DNA of 64,000 nt from assembly GCF_001545115.1 (NCBI RefSeq), contig NZ_FCNU01000011.1, positions 1-64,000 on the forward strand, read 5' to 3'. Shown here in pieces: positions 36,170 to 45,013 of this stretch (position 1 is the first letter of the stretch; each line of letters begins with the position of its first letter). This DNA comes from Candidatus Protochlamydia phocaeensis (lineage in GTDB: Bacteria > Chlamydiota > Chlamydiia > Chlamydiales > Parachlamydiaceae). The position numbers were made by a program, and so were the translations under genes. The notes below the pieces were generated by a model that was given only the letters and a program-made list of their open reading frames with translations, made no database searches and was not told the DNA's origin.

Positions 36170-36998
36170 GGTAGTCCTAAACATGTAATACTAGGAAAAG
36201 ATTTGATTTGACTTTAGTGTGTCAATTAAGGTTTCTTCTTTTGTCTACATCGAGAGGAAACTAATGACAATCATATGCCCTGCTTGCAATGCTTTAACAA
36301 TTAAGAAAAATGGCCACATTCATAACGGAAAACAAAATCATCAATGTCTTTCTTGCGGGAGACAATTTGTTCTCAATCCAGACAAGAAATGCATACCAGA
36401 AGAAGAAAGAGCAAAAATTCGCCAGGCATTGCTTGAAAGGGTTTCCCTTGAGGGGATTTGTAGGATTTTCAACGTCAGTATGCCATGGCTACTAAAATTT
36501 ATGGATGAAATCATTCGCGAACTCCCAGAAAATTTGAATACCAACATCATTGAAAGTGAAGAGTTTGAAATCGCCACTTTTGAACTAGATGAGCAATGGA
36601 GTTATGTCGGGAAAAAGAAAAATCCTCAAAGGTTATGGCTGGTTTTTCATAGTCCTACAAGACAAGTTTTAGCAATGCATGTAGGAAAAAGGGATAAGGA
36701 ATCTGCAGAATGTTTATTAGCAAAATTGCCGGAAGATTTAAAAAAAAAGCCATCTTTTACAAAGATAAGTTCTCAATCTATTTTGAAGTTATACCTTGGT
36801 TGCAACACCGGCCAGTTGGCAAAGAATCCGGTAAGACGAGCTACATTGAAAGATTTAATAACACCCTTAGACAAAGATGTTCTCGGCTTGTGAGAAAGAC
36901 GCTCTCTTTTTCAAAAAAGATGTCTAATCATGTTGGAATGATCAAATATTTTATTTGTCATTACAACCAGCAGAAAGCATTACATGTTTAGGACTACC
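36170..36998 (+). mobile_element. IS1-family insertion sequence
   Basis: An 829-base element with terminal repeats GGTAGTCCTAAACATGTAAT and its complement. An 8-base direct repeat CAAATTCC flanks it (36162-36169 and 36999-37006), the target duplication. The two repeats are still identical, so the insertion is fairly recent. Confidence 0.85.
36264..36991 (+). CDS. IS1-family transposase in two frames
   Basis: The first frame (36264-36893) begins with an InsA-type zinc finger (CPACNALTIKKNGHIHNGKQ with the second Cys pair in CLSCGRQF), then a helix-turn-helix and the first catalytic region LDEQWSYVGKKKN. The rest of the DDE domain (YKDKFSIYFEVIPWLQHRP, GKTSYIERFNNTLRQRCSRL) lies in the -1 frame to 36991. 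The switch falls at or just after a run of nine A near 36740. IS1 elements make their transposase by -1 slippage at an A-run, so this may be programmed; a one-base loss in the following T-run would look the same. GAGAGG precedes the ATG. Confidence 0.75.
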
Positions 36999-37375
36999 CA
37001 AATTCCGCATTTTGATCGTCATCTCTGGCGTGGCATGGAAGACATCACTTATTCCCCTTATACCAATAGGTTCCTCTTGACTCTCCGCCTTTCCAAACCT
37101 AAGTTTTGAGTCCTTTTCCCTTTGGACTGACATGAAGATCTCACAGATGAAAGGGCAAAAAAACTCAGATTAAATTATTTTCTTCCCCCTTTCTCTTATA
37201 TCGCTATTTTTTATGGCAAAAGAATTTCAGCCATTATCCCTGTTTCTTCTAAATAAATTTAATTAAATGCCCTTCCTCTACATATTTCTCATTTAAGATT
37301 GAAAACAAACCTATCTACAATTATTATAAATCAGTTAAGAATCAATAAAAACCTAAAACAAATCAATTTAATTAT
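36999..37375. other. Intergenic region without a gene
   Basis: Contains the right copy of the IS1 target duplication, then about 200 bases of higher G+C content and an AT-rich leader of the next F-box gene. No promoter or coding frame stands out. A 60-codon minus frame at 36951-37133 reads across the IS boundary and is not believed. Confidence 0.4.
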
Positions 37376-39526
37376 ATGAATTCCAGTTCAGCTATTACTT
37401 ACATTTCCCCTGCTTTATTTACAATTATTAAGCAAGGAAGCATCGAGCAAGAGAAAGCCTTCACTTCTCCTGTTATTTCTGAAGACAATCAATTTCTTCC
37501 CAATGAAGTTTTGACGCATATTTTTAATTTCTACAAACGAATGACAGCAAGTCAGCAGCCATTTCTATTGACGAGCAAGCAATGGTATGTCATTGCAATG
37601 TCGGATCCATTTATACGCCTTGCCCAAGCCGTTTTTAGAATTAATCGAGCCGCAGATGTAAAAGGAGAATTTCGGATTAACTGTTCTGATATGTGGCCTT
37701 CCTCTCCAATGACAGTTCACGAATTCCATCAATTGCTAAAACTCGATAAACAAAAGATCTGCTTGGAAAGAATTTTCCATTTCAATGAGCAGTTGTTTTC
37801 ACAGCCATTTCAAGGCTATTTTTACCCTCTCCTGCATGTGGTAAGGTGGGATCCCAATCAATTTTTAAAGAGCGAAGATATAGAAGTCCAAACTTGTGCT
37901 TTAAATCATTTGGCTTTTTATGAGTTGATGAAGAGCCCCGTCGAACAATGGCAAAAGTCTCTAACGGACGGAACGATTAACTGGGATGCGCTTTATGGAG
38001 GAGCTAGCAATCCTAGCGATCCTCAATCCCCTCCTCTTTCTCAATCTGCCGCAAAAAATTTGGAAGCTTTAATGGCCACGCTTTCCTCTTCGAAAGAAGA
38101 TCGTCCTCATATTTTAAATATCTTGCAACTCCATGGCTTGGCTATTCGAAAAGCGCCACCAAAAATTCAAGCTGATTTAGAAGCGGCCTTAATTGCCGTT
38201 GAGCAAAATCCATTGGCTTTTGACCATGTGGATCCTTCCCTTCACATTTATCGAAATCTTGTTTTAACGGCAGTCAGGCAAAATGGCCGGGCTTATAACA
38301 AGCTAACTAACCATTTACGCTATGATATAGAAGTCCTGGCAATTGCCCTTAATCAAGATTTAACAATTTTAGACAATGGTAGTCCACTCGAAGAGTATAC
38401 AATTAGCTTTTATAGCCTTAGGCAACTAGCTAAGGATCTATCACAAATAACTATAAATAATATAGAAGACGAAGAATTTGATATATACGGTGAGCCAAGA
38501 GAAGACTCTTTACTGCCAAAATGCCTGCATGCAATTGCGCTTTTACCGCATATCCAGAATATCGAGAATAAAGATTTACGCCAGCAAGCAATAATCCAGT
38601 ACGCGCATCGCTGGAGCCGTATGGCTGTTCGATGCCTTAATAAATTGTTGCCTATGTATCAAAAAAAAGCTGGCTGTCCGCTCGAACTTATTCTCTCTAA
38701 TCTAAGCTCATGTCTGCTTACGAATAATTTTACAGGGTTTAAATCAGATCTGAAGAATGCAATCTTTGGAAAATTTTTGCATGGTGTAAATGAAAAAGGC
38801 GTTTTAGAAGAGCTGACAAGCGATCCGGAAACCGTCACAGCAGAGCAATTGCAAATCCATTTTAAGCGTTTACTGATTTTTTTCATGGAAAGCGTGGAGC
38901 TAGATCCTTCAAGTCCTGAATGCTCAAAAATTTTAGGTATTTTAGATGATCTAAATCCTTCGGCTTCAAAAGAGGATGTCCTACGCCAGATGGAGGAAAT
39001 ATTTCTCCATTTAGAACACATTTTGTCAGGAACCCTAACTCAAGCCATGATTTCAAAAGAAACCAAGCCCTCTTCACAAGAAGATTGGGCCGCTTGGAAG
39101 GCAGCACTCAAAGGTCCCTTAAAGCTATGGCCTCTTTTAAGGGCCTTCAACCGCCTATTTATCATTGATCTTCATGCTCGCCTGATTATGTTGAATCGTC
39201 TTCTAGGAGACCAAGAAAAAATTGTGGCAGAATATCGCAATTTTCCTGATCATAAAACAAAATCCCTTTCCTTTATCGTTAAAGACAGCGAAATTGTTAT
39301 TCAGGTTAAACGTTTAGGGCATTTATTGAATTATGAAAACTGCTCCATTCAATCTGAGGTATTAATGCGCGCCTCCGCTCAAGATCTGAGCAATTGGGAT
39401 ATGAATGTTCGGGTAAATATTATGAGGCCTACAGAAGGCAATGAGCAATTCGAGAAGGCTTATAACAAGCTTTTAACGTTGCTTGATTTTCTGGAAATGC
39501 CTTACGAAGAATTTTACCCTTATTAA
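37376..39526 (+). CDS. F-box protein, tandem paralogue A
   Basis: A 716-residue protein with an F-box-like motif near the N-terminus (residues 41-82: LPNEVLTHIFNFYKRM, then LLTSKQWYVIAMSDPFIRLA). The other 630 residues are helical and unrecognised, with no signal peptide or membrane helix. It is a close paralogue of the gene at 39810: shared stretches include ILNILQLHGLAI/ILNILKLHGLAI, NKLTNHLRYDIEVLAIALNQ and HFKRLLIFFMESVELDP. They form a tandem duplication separated by one palindromic repeat. A host Skp1-binding effector is inferred from the F-box. The long C-terminal part would be the target-binding domain. Confidence 0.7.
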   Translation: MNSSSAITYISPALFTIIKQGSIEQEKAFTSPVISEDNQFLPNEVLTHIFNFYKRMTASQQPFLLTSKQWYVIAMSDPFIRLAQAVFRINRAADVKGEFRINCSDMWPSSPMTVHEFHQLLKLDKQKICLERIFHFNEQLFSQPFQGYFYPLLHVVRWDPNQFLKSEDIEVQTCALNHLAFYELMKSPVEQWQKSLTDGTINWDALYGGASNPSDPQSPPLSQSAAKNLEALMATLSSSKEDRPHILNILQLHGLAIRKAPPKIQADLEAALIAVEQNPLAFDHVDPSLHIYRNLVLTAVRQNGRAYNKLTNHLRYDIEVLAIALNQDLTILDNGSPLEEYTISFYSLRQLAKDLSQITINNIEDEEFDIYGEPREDSLLPKCLHAIALLPHIQNIENKDLRQQAIIQYAHRWSRMAVRCLNKLLPMYQKKAGCPLELILSNLSSCLLTNNFTGFKSDLKNAIFGKFLHGVNEKGVLEELTSDPETVTAEQLQIHFKRLLIFFMESVELDPSSPECSKILGILDDLNPSASKEDVLRQMEEIFLHLEHILSGTLTQAMISKETKPSSQEDWAAWKAALKGPLKLWPLLRAFNRLFIIDLHARLIMLNRLLGDQEKIVAEYRNFPDHKTKSLSFIVKDSEIVIQVKRLGHLLNYENCSIQSEVLMRASAQDLSNWDMNVRVNIMRPTEGNEQFEKAYNKLLTLLDFLEMPYEEFYPY

Positions 39527-39653
39527 ATGTCTTTAACTTTCACAAGGCTCCCAGATTGCTTAGAAATATGGAAATCTTAAAAGAACTTTTTAATAATAGA
39601 ATCTAAGAATAGAGAGCCTTTGCATGAGCTGAATTAAAAATACCTAATGCCAT

Positions 39654-39761
39654 CTAAGAAACTGTCCTAAAGCCCATCATGACCTATATTTGAAATGATT
39701 TTCTCCTGGAGGAAAAGAACTCGAACCTGGATCATTAGCGGTTTTAGGACGGCCTCTAAAG
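39654..39761. repeat. Palindromic intergenic repeat, well-preserved copy
   Basis: Left arm CTAAGAAACTGTCCTAAA, then CCCATCATGACCTATATTTG; right arm GAACTCGAACCTGGATCATT, then GCGGTTTTAGGACGGCCTCT. The arms pair across an AT-rich loop with an internal TCCTGGAGGA. It lies between the two tandem F-box paralogues. Confidence 0.7.
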
Positions 39762-39809
39762 AAAAGATGAACGGCATTAAAAATAAGCAGGAAATAATTT
39801 ATAATTTTT

Positions 39810-41927
39810 ATGACCTCCATTATCTATCAAATTCCCCTTCCGGCTTTATTTAAAAAAAATGAAAATGAAAAAGTTCAAGTGCCTGCTAGCAATGGGGACG
39901 ATTATCGGCTATCAAGCGATCTTATTTTGCACATTTTCCAATTCTGCAAGCAAACACCGAGCTCCTTATTTCCTTTCTTATTAACGAGTAAACAATGGTA
40001 TGCGATAGCCATGTCAGATCCGTTTATTCGCCTTGCCCAAGCTGTTTTTAAAGTTAATCAAAGCGAATTTTTAAAAGGAGAAATCAAAGTCAACTGTTCT
40101 CATATATGGCCTTCCTCTCCAATGACAGATTATGAATTTCAAACATTGCTGGAACTAGATAGACAAAAAAAATGTTTGGAAACAATTTTCCATTTCAACT
40201 TACAGCTTTTCTCAAAGACATTTAAAGGCTATTTCCATCCTCTTTTGCATGCTGTAAGATGGGATCCTACTCACTTTTCAAAAAGTAAAGATCCGGAGAT
40301 AAGCGCCCTTGGTTTGAATCACTTGGCTTTTTATGCTTTAATGACGTGTCCTACCAAACAATGGCGAGCGTCCTTAACGAACGGAACGATTAACTGGGAT
40401 GAACTTTATGGCGGAGCTTGCAATCCCACAACCCCTGATGCCTCTCTTTCCCAGTCAGCTGAAGTAAGTTTAGAAAGCTTAATGGCAAAGCTTTCTGCCT
40501 CAAAAGAAGAGCGTCCTCATATTCTAAATATCTTAAAACTCCATGGCTTGGCCATTCAAAACGCGCCTAAAGAAATTCAAGCAGATTTGGAAGCCGCCTT
40601 TATTGCCGTTAGGCAAAATGGATTGGCACTTGCTTATTTAGATTCTACTCTTCCCGTTTATCGCAATCTTGTTTTAATAGGAGTAAGACAAAATAGCCAT
40701 GCCTATAACAAATTAACCAATTATTTACGCTACGATATAGAAGTCTTGGCAATTGCACTTAATCAAGACTTGAAAATTTTACAAAGATTTAGTGCGCTCG
40801 AAGCCGATATTACCTTTTACAGCCTTAGGCAGCTAGCTGAGGATTTATCCCAAATAAATCAAGATCATCTGACTAGCCAAGAGGCAAGCAAAGAGTCTTT
40901 GCTGCAAAAATGTCTGCAGGCGATCACTCTTTTACCAAGTATCGCAAAAATTGAGAGTCAGAGCTTGCGTCTAGAAACCATAGTCACGAATGCGCATCGT
41001 TGGAGCCGTATTGTTCTCAGCTATCAAAATAAATTGCTATCCATGTATAGAGAACAGGCAGGCGGTCCATTTGAGCGTATTGTCCTTAACCTAAAGGCAT
41101 GCTTGCTTACTAAACCTTGCCTCTCTTTTAAGGATGACCTTAAGTATGCAGTCTTTGGAAAGTTTTTACATTGCGCAAATGACGAAGGAATAAAAAAAGA
41201 ATTGGAAGTGATAAGTCATGATCCAGAAGCCCTAACAGATGAAGAATTGACTCTTCATTTTAAGCGTTTATTGACTTTTTTCATGGAAAATGTCGAATTA
41301 GATCCGACGACTCCTGCATGCCGTGACATATTGAAGAAGCTAGATTCTTCGACTTCAATCGTAAATGCCCTAGATAAGATGGAGGCAATATACAAAGACT
41401 TGGAAACAAGTCTTTCTAAACAAATAGAACAAGAAAAAATAGCTCTCAAAAAGGCCCTATCCTTGTCAGAAGAAGAGTTGAATGCTTTGGCTTGGCAAAA
41501 TGTTTTGACTAGCCACTTGAAGCTATGGCCGCTGCTAAAAGCCTTTAATCGAACAATTCTTTTGGATATTCATGCGCGCATAATTACATTAAACCGCTTG
41601 TTAGGAGATCAACAGCCTCTGGTAAAACATAATCATGAGTTGTCCGATTCTACAACTAAGTCTATTGAATTTATATTTAAAGACGGACAAGTGTTTATCC
41701 GTGTTAAACGTCTCGGGTATTTACGTAATTATGAAAATTGTTCAATCCTATCTAATATATTCATGCGTGCCTCTATTCAGGATCTGAGTCAATGGGATGT
41801 TAAGGCTTGGGTAAATATAAGCAAACCTGAAGAAGCTGACAGCCAATTCAAAAAGGATTATGCCAAGCTTATAGAGATACTGGATATAATGAAAATTCCC
41901 TTCGAAGAAACCGCTATTCTCAATTAA
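39810..41927 (+). CDS. F-box protein, tandem paralogue B
   Basis: A 705-residue paralogue of the preceding gene. The F-box-like region is at residues 33-75 (LSSDLILHIFQFCKQ, then LLTSKQWYAIAMSDPFIRLA). The two proteins align over their whole length. Divergence is strongest in the first 30 residues and in a Glu/Lys-rich stretch near residue 540. A similar role is expected, but with a different target surface. The end MKIPFEETAILN corresponds to the partner's MPYEEFYPY. Confidence 0.7.
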   Translation: MTSIIYQIPLPALFKKNENEKVQVPASNGDDYRLSSDLILHIFQFCKQTPSSLFPFLLTSKQWYAIAMSDPFIRLAQAVFKVNQSEFLKGEIKVNCSHIWPSSPMTDYEFQTLLELDRQKKCLETIFHFNLQLFSKTFKGYFHPLLHAVRWDPTHFSKSKDPEISALGLNHLAFYALMTCPTKQWRASLTNGTINWDELYGGACNPTTPDASLSQSAEVSLESLMAKLSASKEERPHILNILKLHGLAIQNAPKEIQADLEAAFIAVRQNGLALAYLDSTLPVYRNLVLIGVRQNSHAYNKLTNYLRYDIEVLAIALNQDLKILQRFSALEADITFYSLRQLAEDLSQINQDHLTSQEASKESLLQKCLQAITLLPSIAKIESQSLRLETIVTNAHRWSRIVLSYQNKLLSMYREQAGGPFERIVLNLKACLLTKPCLSFKDDLKYAVFGKFLHCANDEGIKKELEVISHDPEALTDEELTLHFKRLLTFFMENVELDPTTPACRDILKKLDSSTSIVNALDKMEAIYKDLETSLSKQIEQEKIALKKALSLSEEELNALAWQNVLTSHLKLWPLLKAFNRTILLDIHARIITLNRLLGDQQPLVKHNHELSDSTTKSIEFIFKDGQVFIRVKRLGYLRNYENCSILSNIFMRASIQDLSQWDVKAWVNISKPEEADSQFKKDYAKLIEILDIMKIPFEETAILN

Positions 41928-41974
41928 ATTAAACGCTTCATCCTGGCTAAATATAGGCAAGGTTTAATCTTTGC

Positions 41975-43477
41975 TTAGATTAGCTTTAAGAAGGGAAATT
42001 CTTTGCGGATTTTCTCAATTGCCTGCAGCGAAAATTCGCAGCCTTGAATATCAAGCTCTTTTAAAGTCGAGCGCAAGCGAATGAATTGAAGCAAGGCGGC
42101 CTCGCCTAGGTTGGAACAATGTCTTATACTCAACTGTTCTAATTGAAAGGCGCGCAAGCCAAGCTCAATCAAGGTGTTATCCGTTAGCTCCGGGCAATAA
42201 CTAAGCGTCAACGTATGCAACTGAGGGCAAGCCGAAATGAGATCCGCAATTCCCTTATCCGTTAAATAGCGGCATTCTTCCAGATTGAGCTCGATCAAAT
42301 GTGGACAACTGCGGCCGATCAGCTTGAGATCATCATCCTTCACTTGGTGGCAGCGAGATAAACTGAGCGAAATGAGCTGCCTAAAGCGATTAAATTCCCC
42401 CCATGTTTGATAGTTCAAGTGAAGATTGCCGTCCAGATTGAGTTTTTTTAACCCGGGAAAGTGGCGGCTCGCTTCTTGAAGATGAAACGGGCGCACCCAG
42501 GGGCAACTGGATAAATTCAGCTCGATCAAAGATTTCGGCAAATAGCTAAATTGGTCCACATAATCAAAAGAGCCGCTTAAATCAATTCCTATCAGCTTGG
42601 GACACCGACTGACCAAATTGGCATAAAGAGGATCCTTACTAAGATTTTCAGAAAACATCAAATGAGTCAGCCAAGGAGCAAAGAGAGTGAATTGTTCTAA
42701 CGTGCTTTGCTTGTAATCCAGAATTTCTATCCTTAGATCCGCATCATGTTCGATCGGCAAAAAACGCAAGCCATAGCCCTGTCGATTAAAGAAATGGCAA
42801 CATTCCTCTTTCCAATCAACAAAGAACTGACGATGGGCTTCCAATAGGGTTTGTACGACATTATCTCGTGTAATATAGCGGCTTAAGATTTTTGCACAGT
42901 CTTTCACCAGTCCGGGCAGATCCCAGGCTTTTGCTTGACGCATTAAGGCGAGCAATTCGGGATATTCCTGCCGCCACAGATCTGCAATCTCCCCCTTTAA
43001 AATATAGGTTTGAATGAGGGTGAAAATAGCTAAAGAAGTCCCTGCTAATATCCATCGGTCATTTAACTCATCAAAGCAGCGCTTAAATATCTCGTAAAAA
43101 AATGAGCTGCTTGTCCCAAACAATAGGCTATTGACGATAACCCAATGGCCTTCAATTTCTAGATGGATGGTAAAAAAAAGGGCAGGCTGGAAATAAAGAA
43201 AAGGCTCTAGCAAACCATAATGCAGCTGAATTAAAGCGGCTAAGCGCTTGGCGTCATATAAAGACAAACGGCCAAGGTATAACTGCTTTGCTCCCCAGCG
43301 CATGACGGAACGAATGAAAGCCGGATGTCGGGCACACCAAGCGGCATCTTCGCAGCCATATTCAAAAAAGGCCAGCAGATCATCAAAATGGCGAGTTAAA
43401 GCAAGAAAAAGCTCTTTATCCGAGTCCCGTGCAGCATAAAATTTCAACTCGTTCGGTAAAAAATCCGGCTCTTGCAT
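41975..43477 (-). CDS. BTB-LRR protein (eukaryote-like)
   Basis: A 500-residue protein. Residues 105-170 read as a BTB/POZ domain (LEIEGHWVIVNSLLFGTSSS, then WILAGTSLAIFTLIQTYILK), followed by a BACK-like helical stretch to about 205. Residues 255-500 are AMN1-type leucine-rich repeats, such as CPHLIELNLEECRYLTDKGI and CPQLHTLTLSYCPELTDNTL. In eukaryotes BTB proteins hold substrates on Cul3 ubiquitin ligases. No signal peptide, so type III export is the natural assumption. A palindromic repeat begins 4 bases upstream of the ATG and must contain the ribosome-binding site and probably the promoter. Confidence 0.75.
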   Translation of the reverse strand: MQEPDFLPNELKFYAARDSDKELFLALTRHFDDLLAFFEYGCEDAAWCARHPAFIRSVMRWGAKQLYLGRLSLYDAKRLAALIQLHYGLLEPFLYFQPALFFTIHLEIEGHWVIVNSLLFGTSSSFFYEIFKRCFDELNDRWILAGTSLAIFTLIQTYILKGEIADLWRQEYPELLALMRQAKAWDLPGLVKDCAKILSRYITRDNVVQTLLEAHRQFFVDWKEECCHFFNRQGYGLRFLPIEHDADLRIEILDYKQSTLEQFTLFAPWLTHLMFSENLSKDPLYANLVSRCPKLIGIDLSGSFDYVDQFSYLPKSLIELNLSSCPWVRPFHLQEASRHFPGLKKLNLDGNLHLNYQTWGEFNRFRQLISLSLSRCHQVKDDDLKLIGRSCPHLIELNLEECRYLTDKGIADLISACPQLHTLTLSYCPELTDNTLIELGLRAFQLEQLSIRHCSNLGEAALLQFIRLRSTLKELDIQGCEFSLQAIEKIRKEFPFLKLI

Positions 43478-43480
43478 GAA

Positions 43481-43592
43481 TAGACCTCTTTCGAAATGGC
43501 TAATAACCCGAGTTAATAGTCTAGATTCGAGATTATTTTCTCAATTGGAAAAGCACTCGTATCTAGCCGTTATCCATTTCGAAAGCGGTCTA
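43481..43592. repeat. Palindromic repeat forming the leader of the BTB-LRR gene
   Basis: Arms TAGACCTCTTTCGAAATGG and CCATTTCGAAAGCGGTCTA pair almost perfectly, and TAATAAC/GTTAT continues the stem. The core CTAGATTCGAGATTATTTTC matches other copies, but the ends differ from the GAGACTGTC type. Its edge is 4 bases from the BTB-LRR start. Confidence 0.7.
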
Positions 43593-43612
43593 ATCAAACC
43601 TTTACATGCGCC

Positions 43613-44755
43613 CTAATAAAGATCGTATTCTAGTAGGCGCGAGTCGATTCCCCCATTATTGAGCACATAGCGCCTCTTAGCTGCCAATCCCACTTCCTTT
43701 GCCAACTCCAAATTACCTGTAAAGATAAAGCCTTTCGCAGGTTTTGCAGTCTTTTGCTTTAAGAAATCCCCTAAAGAACGATAAAAGGGACGCAACTGAT
43801 TTTCATCTTCCAAGCGTCTGCCATGCGGAGGATTTGTTAAAATAAAGGTCGGCGGAATGGAAGGCGTATAGTCACGGAAGTCTGCTTGAGCAATGTCCAC
43901 ATCTTGGCTAAATCCCGCAGCTTTAAGATTAATTTTTGCTGCGCGGACGGCATTTTTGCTAATATCTATGCCAAATAGATGATTGGGAAGAAGAGCTGTT
44001 CGCTTTTCATCGATCTTGTTGCGCACTTTGAGCCACTCATCGGAGCGATAATCCGGATGATTCATAAATCCCCATTGCTGCCTTAAATAACCGGGAGGAG
44101 TCTGCGTCGCCATCAAAGCCGCTTCAATCAATAAGGTCCCCGAACCACAGCAAGGATCGAGAAAAACCTGGTCCGGCTGATAATCCGCCAAACGAAGCAT
44201 GGCTGCTGCTAATGTCTCCTGAACAGGTGCTTCCACAGTTTCCTGCCGATATCCCCTTTTGTGCAGCGGAGTGCCCGATGTATCAAAGCTGAGAATGGCC
44301 AGTTGCTGCTGAATATAGAGGTTTAACTGTATGTCTGGATTTTGCAAATCCACGGATGGGCGACGGCCAACTTTTTGACGCATGACGTCGCAAATGGCAT
44401 CTTTGGCAACTTGAGCTGCAAAAAGGCTATTGCGCAGCTCTCGGTGATGAACATTGGCATCGATAGCAAATGTTTGCCCGTCCTTCAAATAAGCGGGCCA
44501 ATTAATTTCAAAAATATGGCGATAAAGAGAGCGGCGGTCAAAGCATTTAAAACGGGCGATCGGCAAAAGCACGCGACTGGCCAAACGAGAGGCGTAATTG
44601 ATTTTATAAATAGCCGACCAATCCCACTCCTCAACAAAAACTCCCCGATAGCCTACATGTAAATGATTAAAACCCAGCTCTTTCAATTCATCCATTAAAA
44701 GGGGTTCTAAGGCTGTCGCACAGCTGACAAATAATAAAGACTTTTCCCCATTCAC
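43613..44755 (-). CDS. THUMP-domain rRNA methyltransferase, RlmL/YpsC type
   Basis: A 380-residue protein. An N-terminal ferredoxin-like plus THUMP region (about 1-160: FVSCATALEPLLMDELKELG, LYIQQQLAILSFDTSG) is followed by a Rossmann methyltransferase domain with FLDPCCGSGTLLIEAAL (motif I), GIDISKNAVRAAKINLKAAG and the catalytic TNPPHGRRLED (NPPY-type motif IV). The family methylates guanine N2 in 23S rRNA (G2445 in E. coli RlmL). It lacks the second methyltransferase domain of E. coli RlmL, like YpsC. GGGGG lies upstream of the ATG. Confidence 0.85.
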   Translation of the reverse strand: MNGEKSLLFVSCATALEPLLMDELKELGFNHLHVGYRGVFVEEWDWSAIYKINYASRLASRVLLPIARFKCFDRRSLYRHIFEINWPAYLKDGQTFAIDANVHHRELRNSLFAAQVAKDAICDVMRQKVGRRPSVDLQNPDIQLNLYIQQQLAILSFDTSGTPLHKRGYRQETVEAPVQETLAAAMLRLADYQPDQVFLDPCCGSGTLLIEAALMATQTPPGYLRQQWGFMNHPDYRSDEWLKVRNKIDEKRTALLPNHLFGIDISKNAVRAAKINLKAAGFSQDVDIAQADFRDYTPSIPPTFILTNPPHGRRLEDENQLRPFYRSLGDFLKQKTAKPAKGFIFTGNLELAKEVGLAAKRRYVLNNGGIDSRLLEYDLY

Positions 44756-44853
44756 GCGTTATTCCCCCTTCGGGCGTATTCATAATCTATATAATTATTT
44801 CGAGACTATCTCTCAAGTAGGCGACCTGAACAATTAGGAAATCGAGAGCCTAG

Positions 44854-44974
44854 AAACCGCAAAATTAAAGAAAACACAGAGAAGAAAGAGAGAAAGTTGC
44901 CAAAGCTGATTGTTCTAGGCTTTTTAAGCTTTGGAACATATATCTTCTCTGTGTTCTCTTTAACTCTGCGGTTT
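44854..44974. repeat. Large cruciform-type inverted repeat
   Basis: The outer arms read AAACCGCAAAATTAAAG, then AAAACACAGAGAAGA, and TCTTCTCTGTGTTCTCTTTA then ACTCTGCGGTTT. An inner stem CCAAAGCT/AGCTTTGG lies at 44900-44907 and 44927-44934. It stands between the end of ychF and the start of the methyltransferase gene. A 123-codon plus frame crossing it is a by-product of the palindrome. It is unlike the other repeat families in this window. Confidence 0.7.
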
Positions 44975-45013
44975 ATCTTTATTTTGCTGACTTATCCTTT
45001 ATTTTCAAAGGCT

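Noticed and set aside
36951-37133. 60-codon minus frame across the IS1 right end
   Set aside because: It depends on the IS insertion boundary, shows no family and has no ribosome-binding site.
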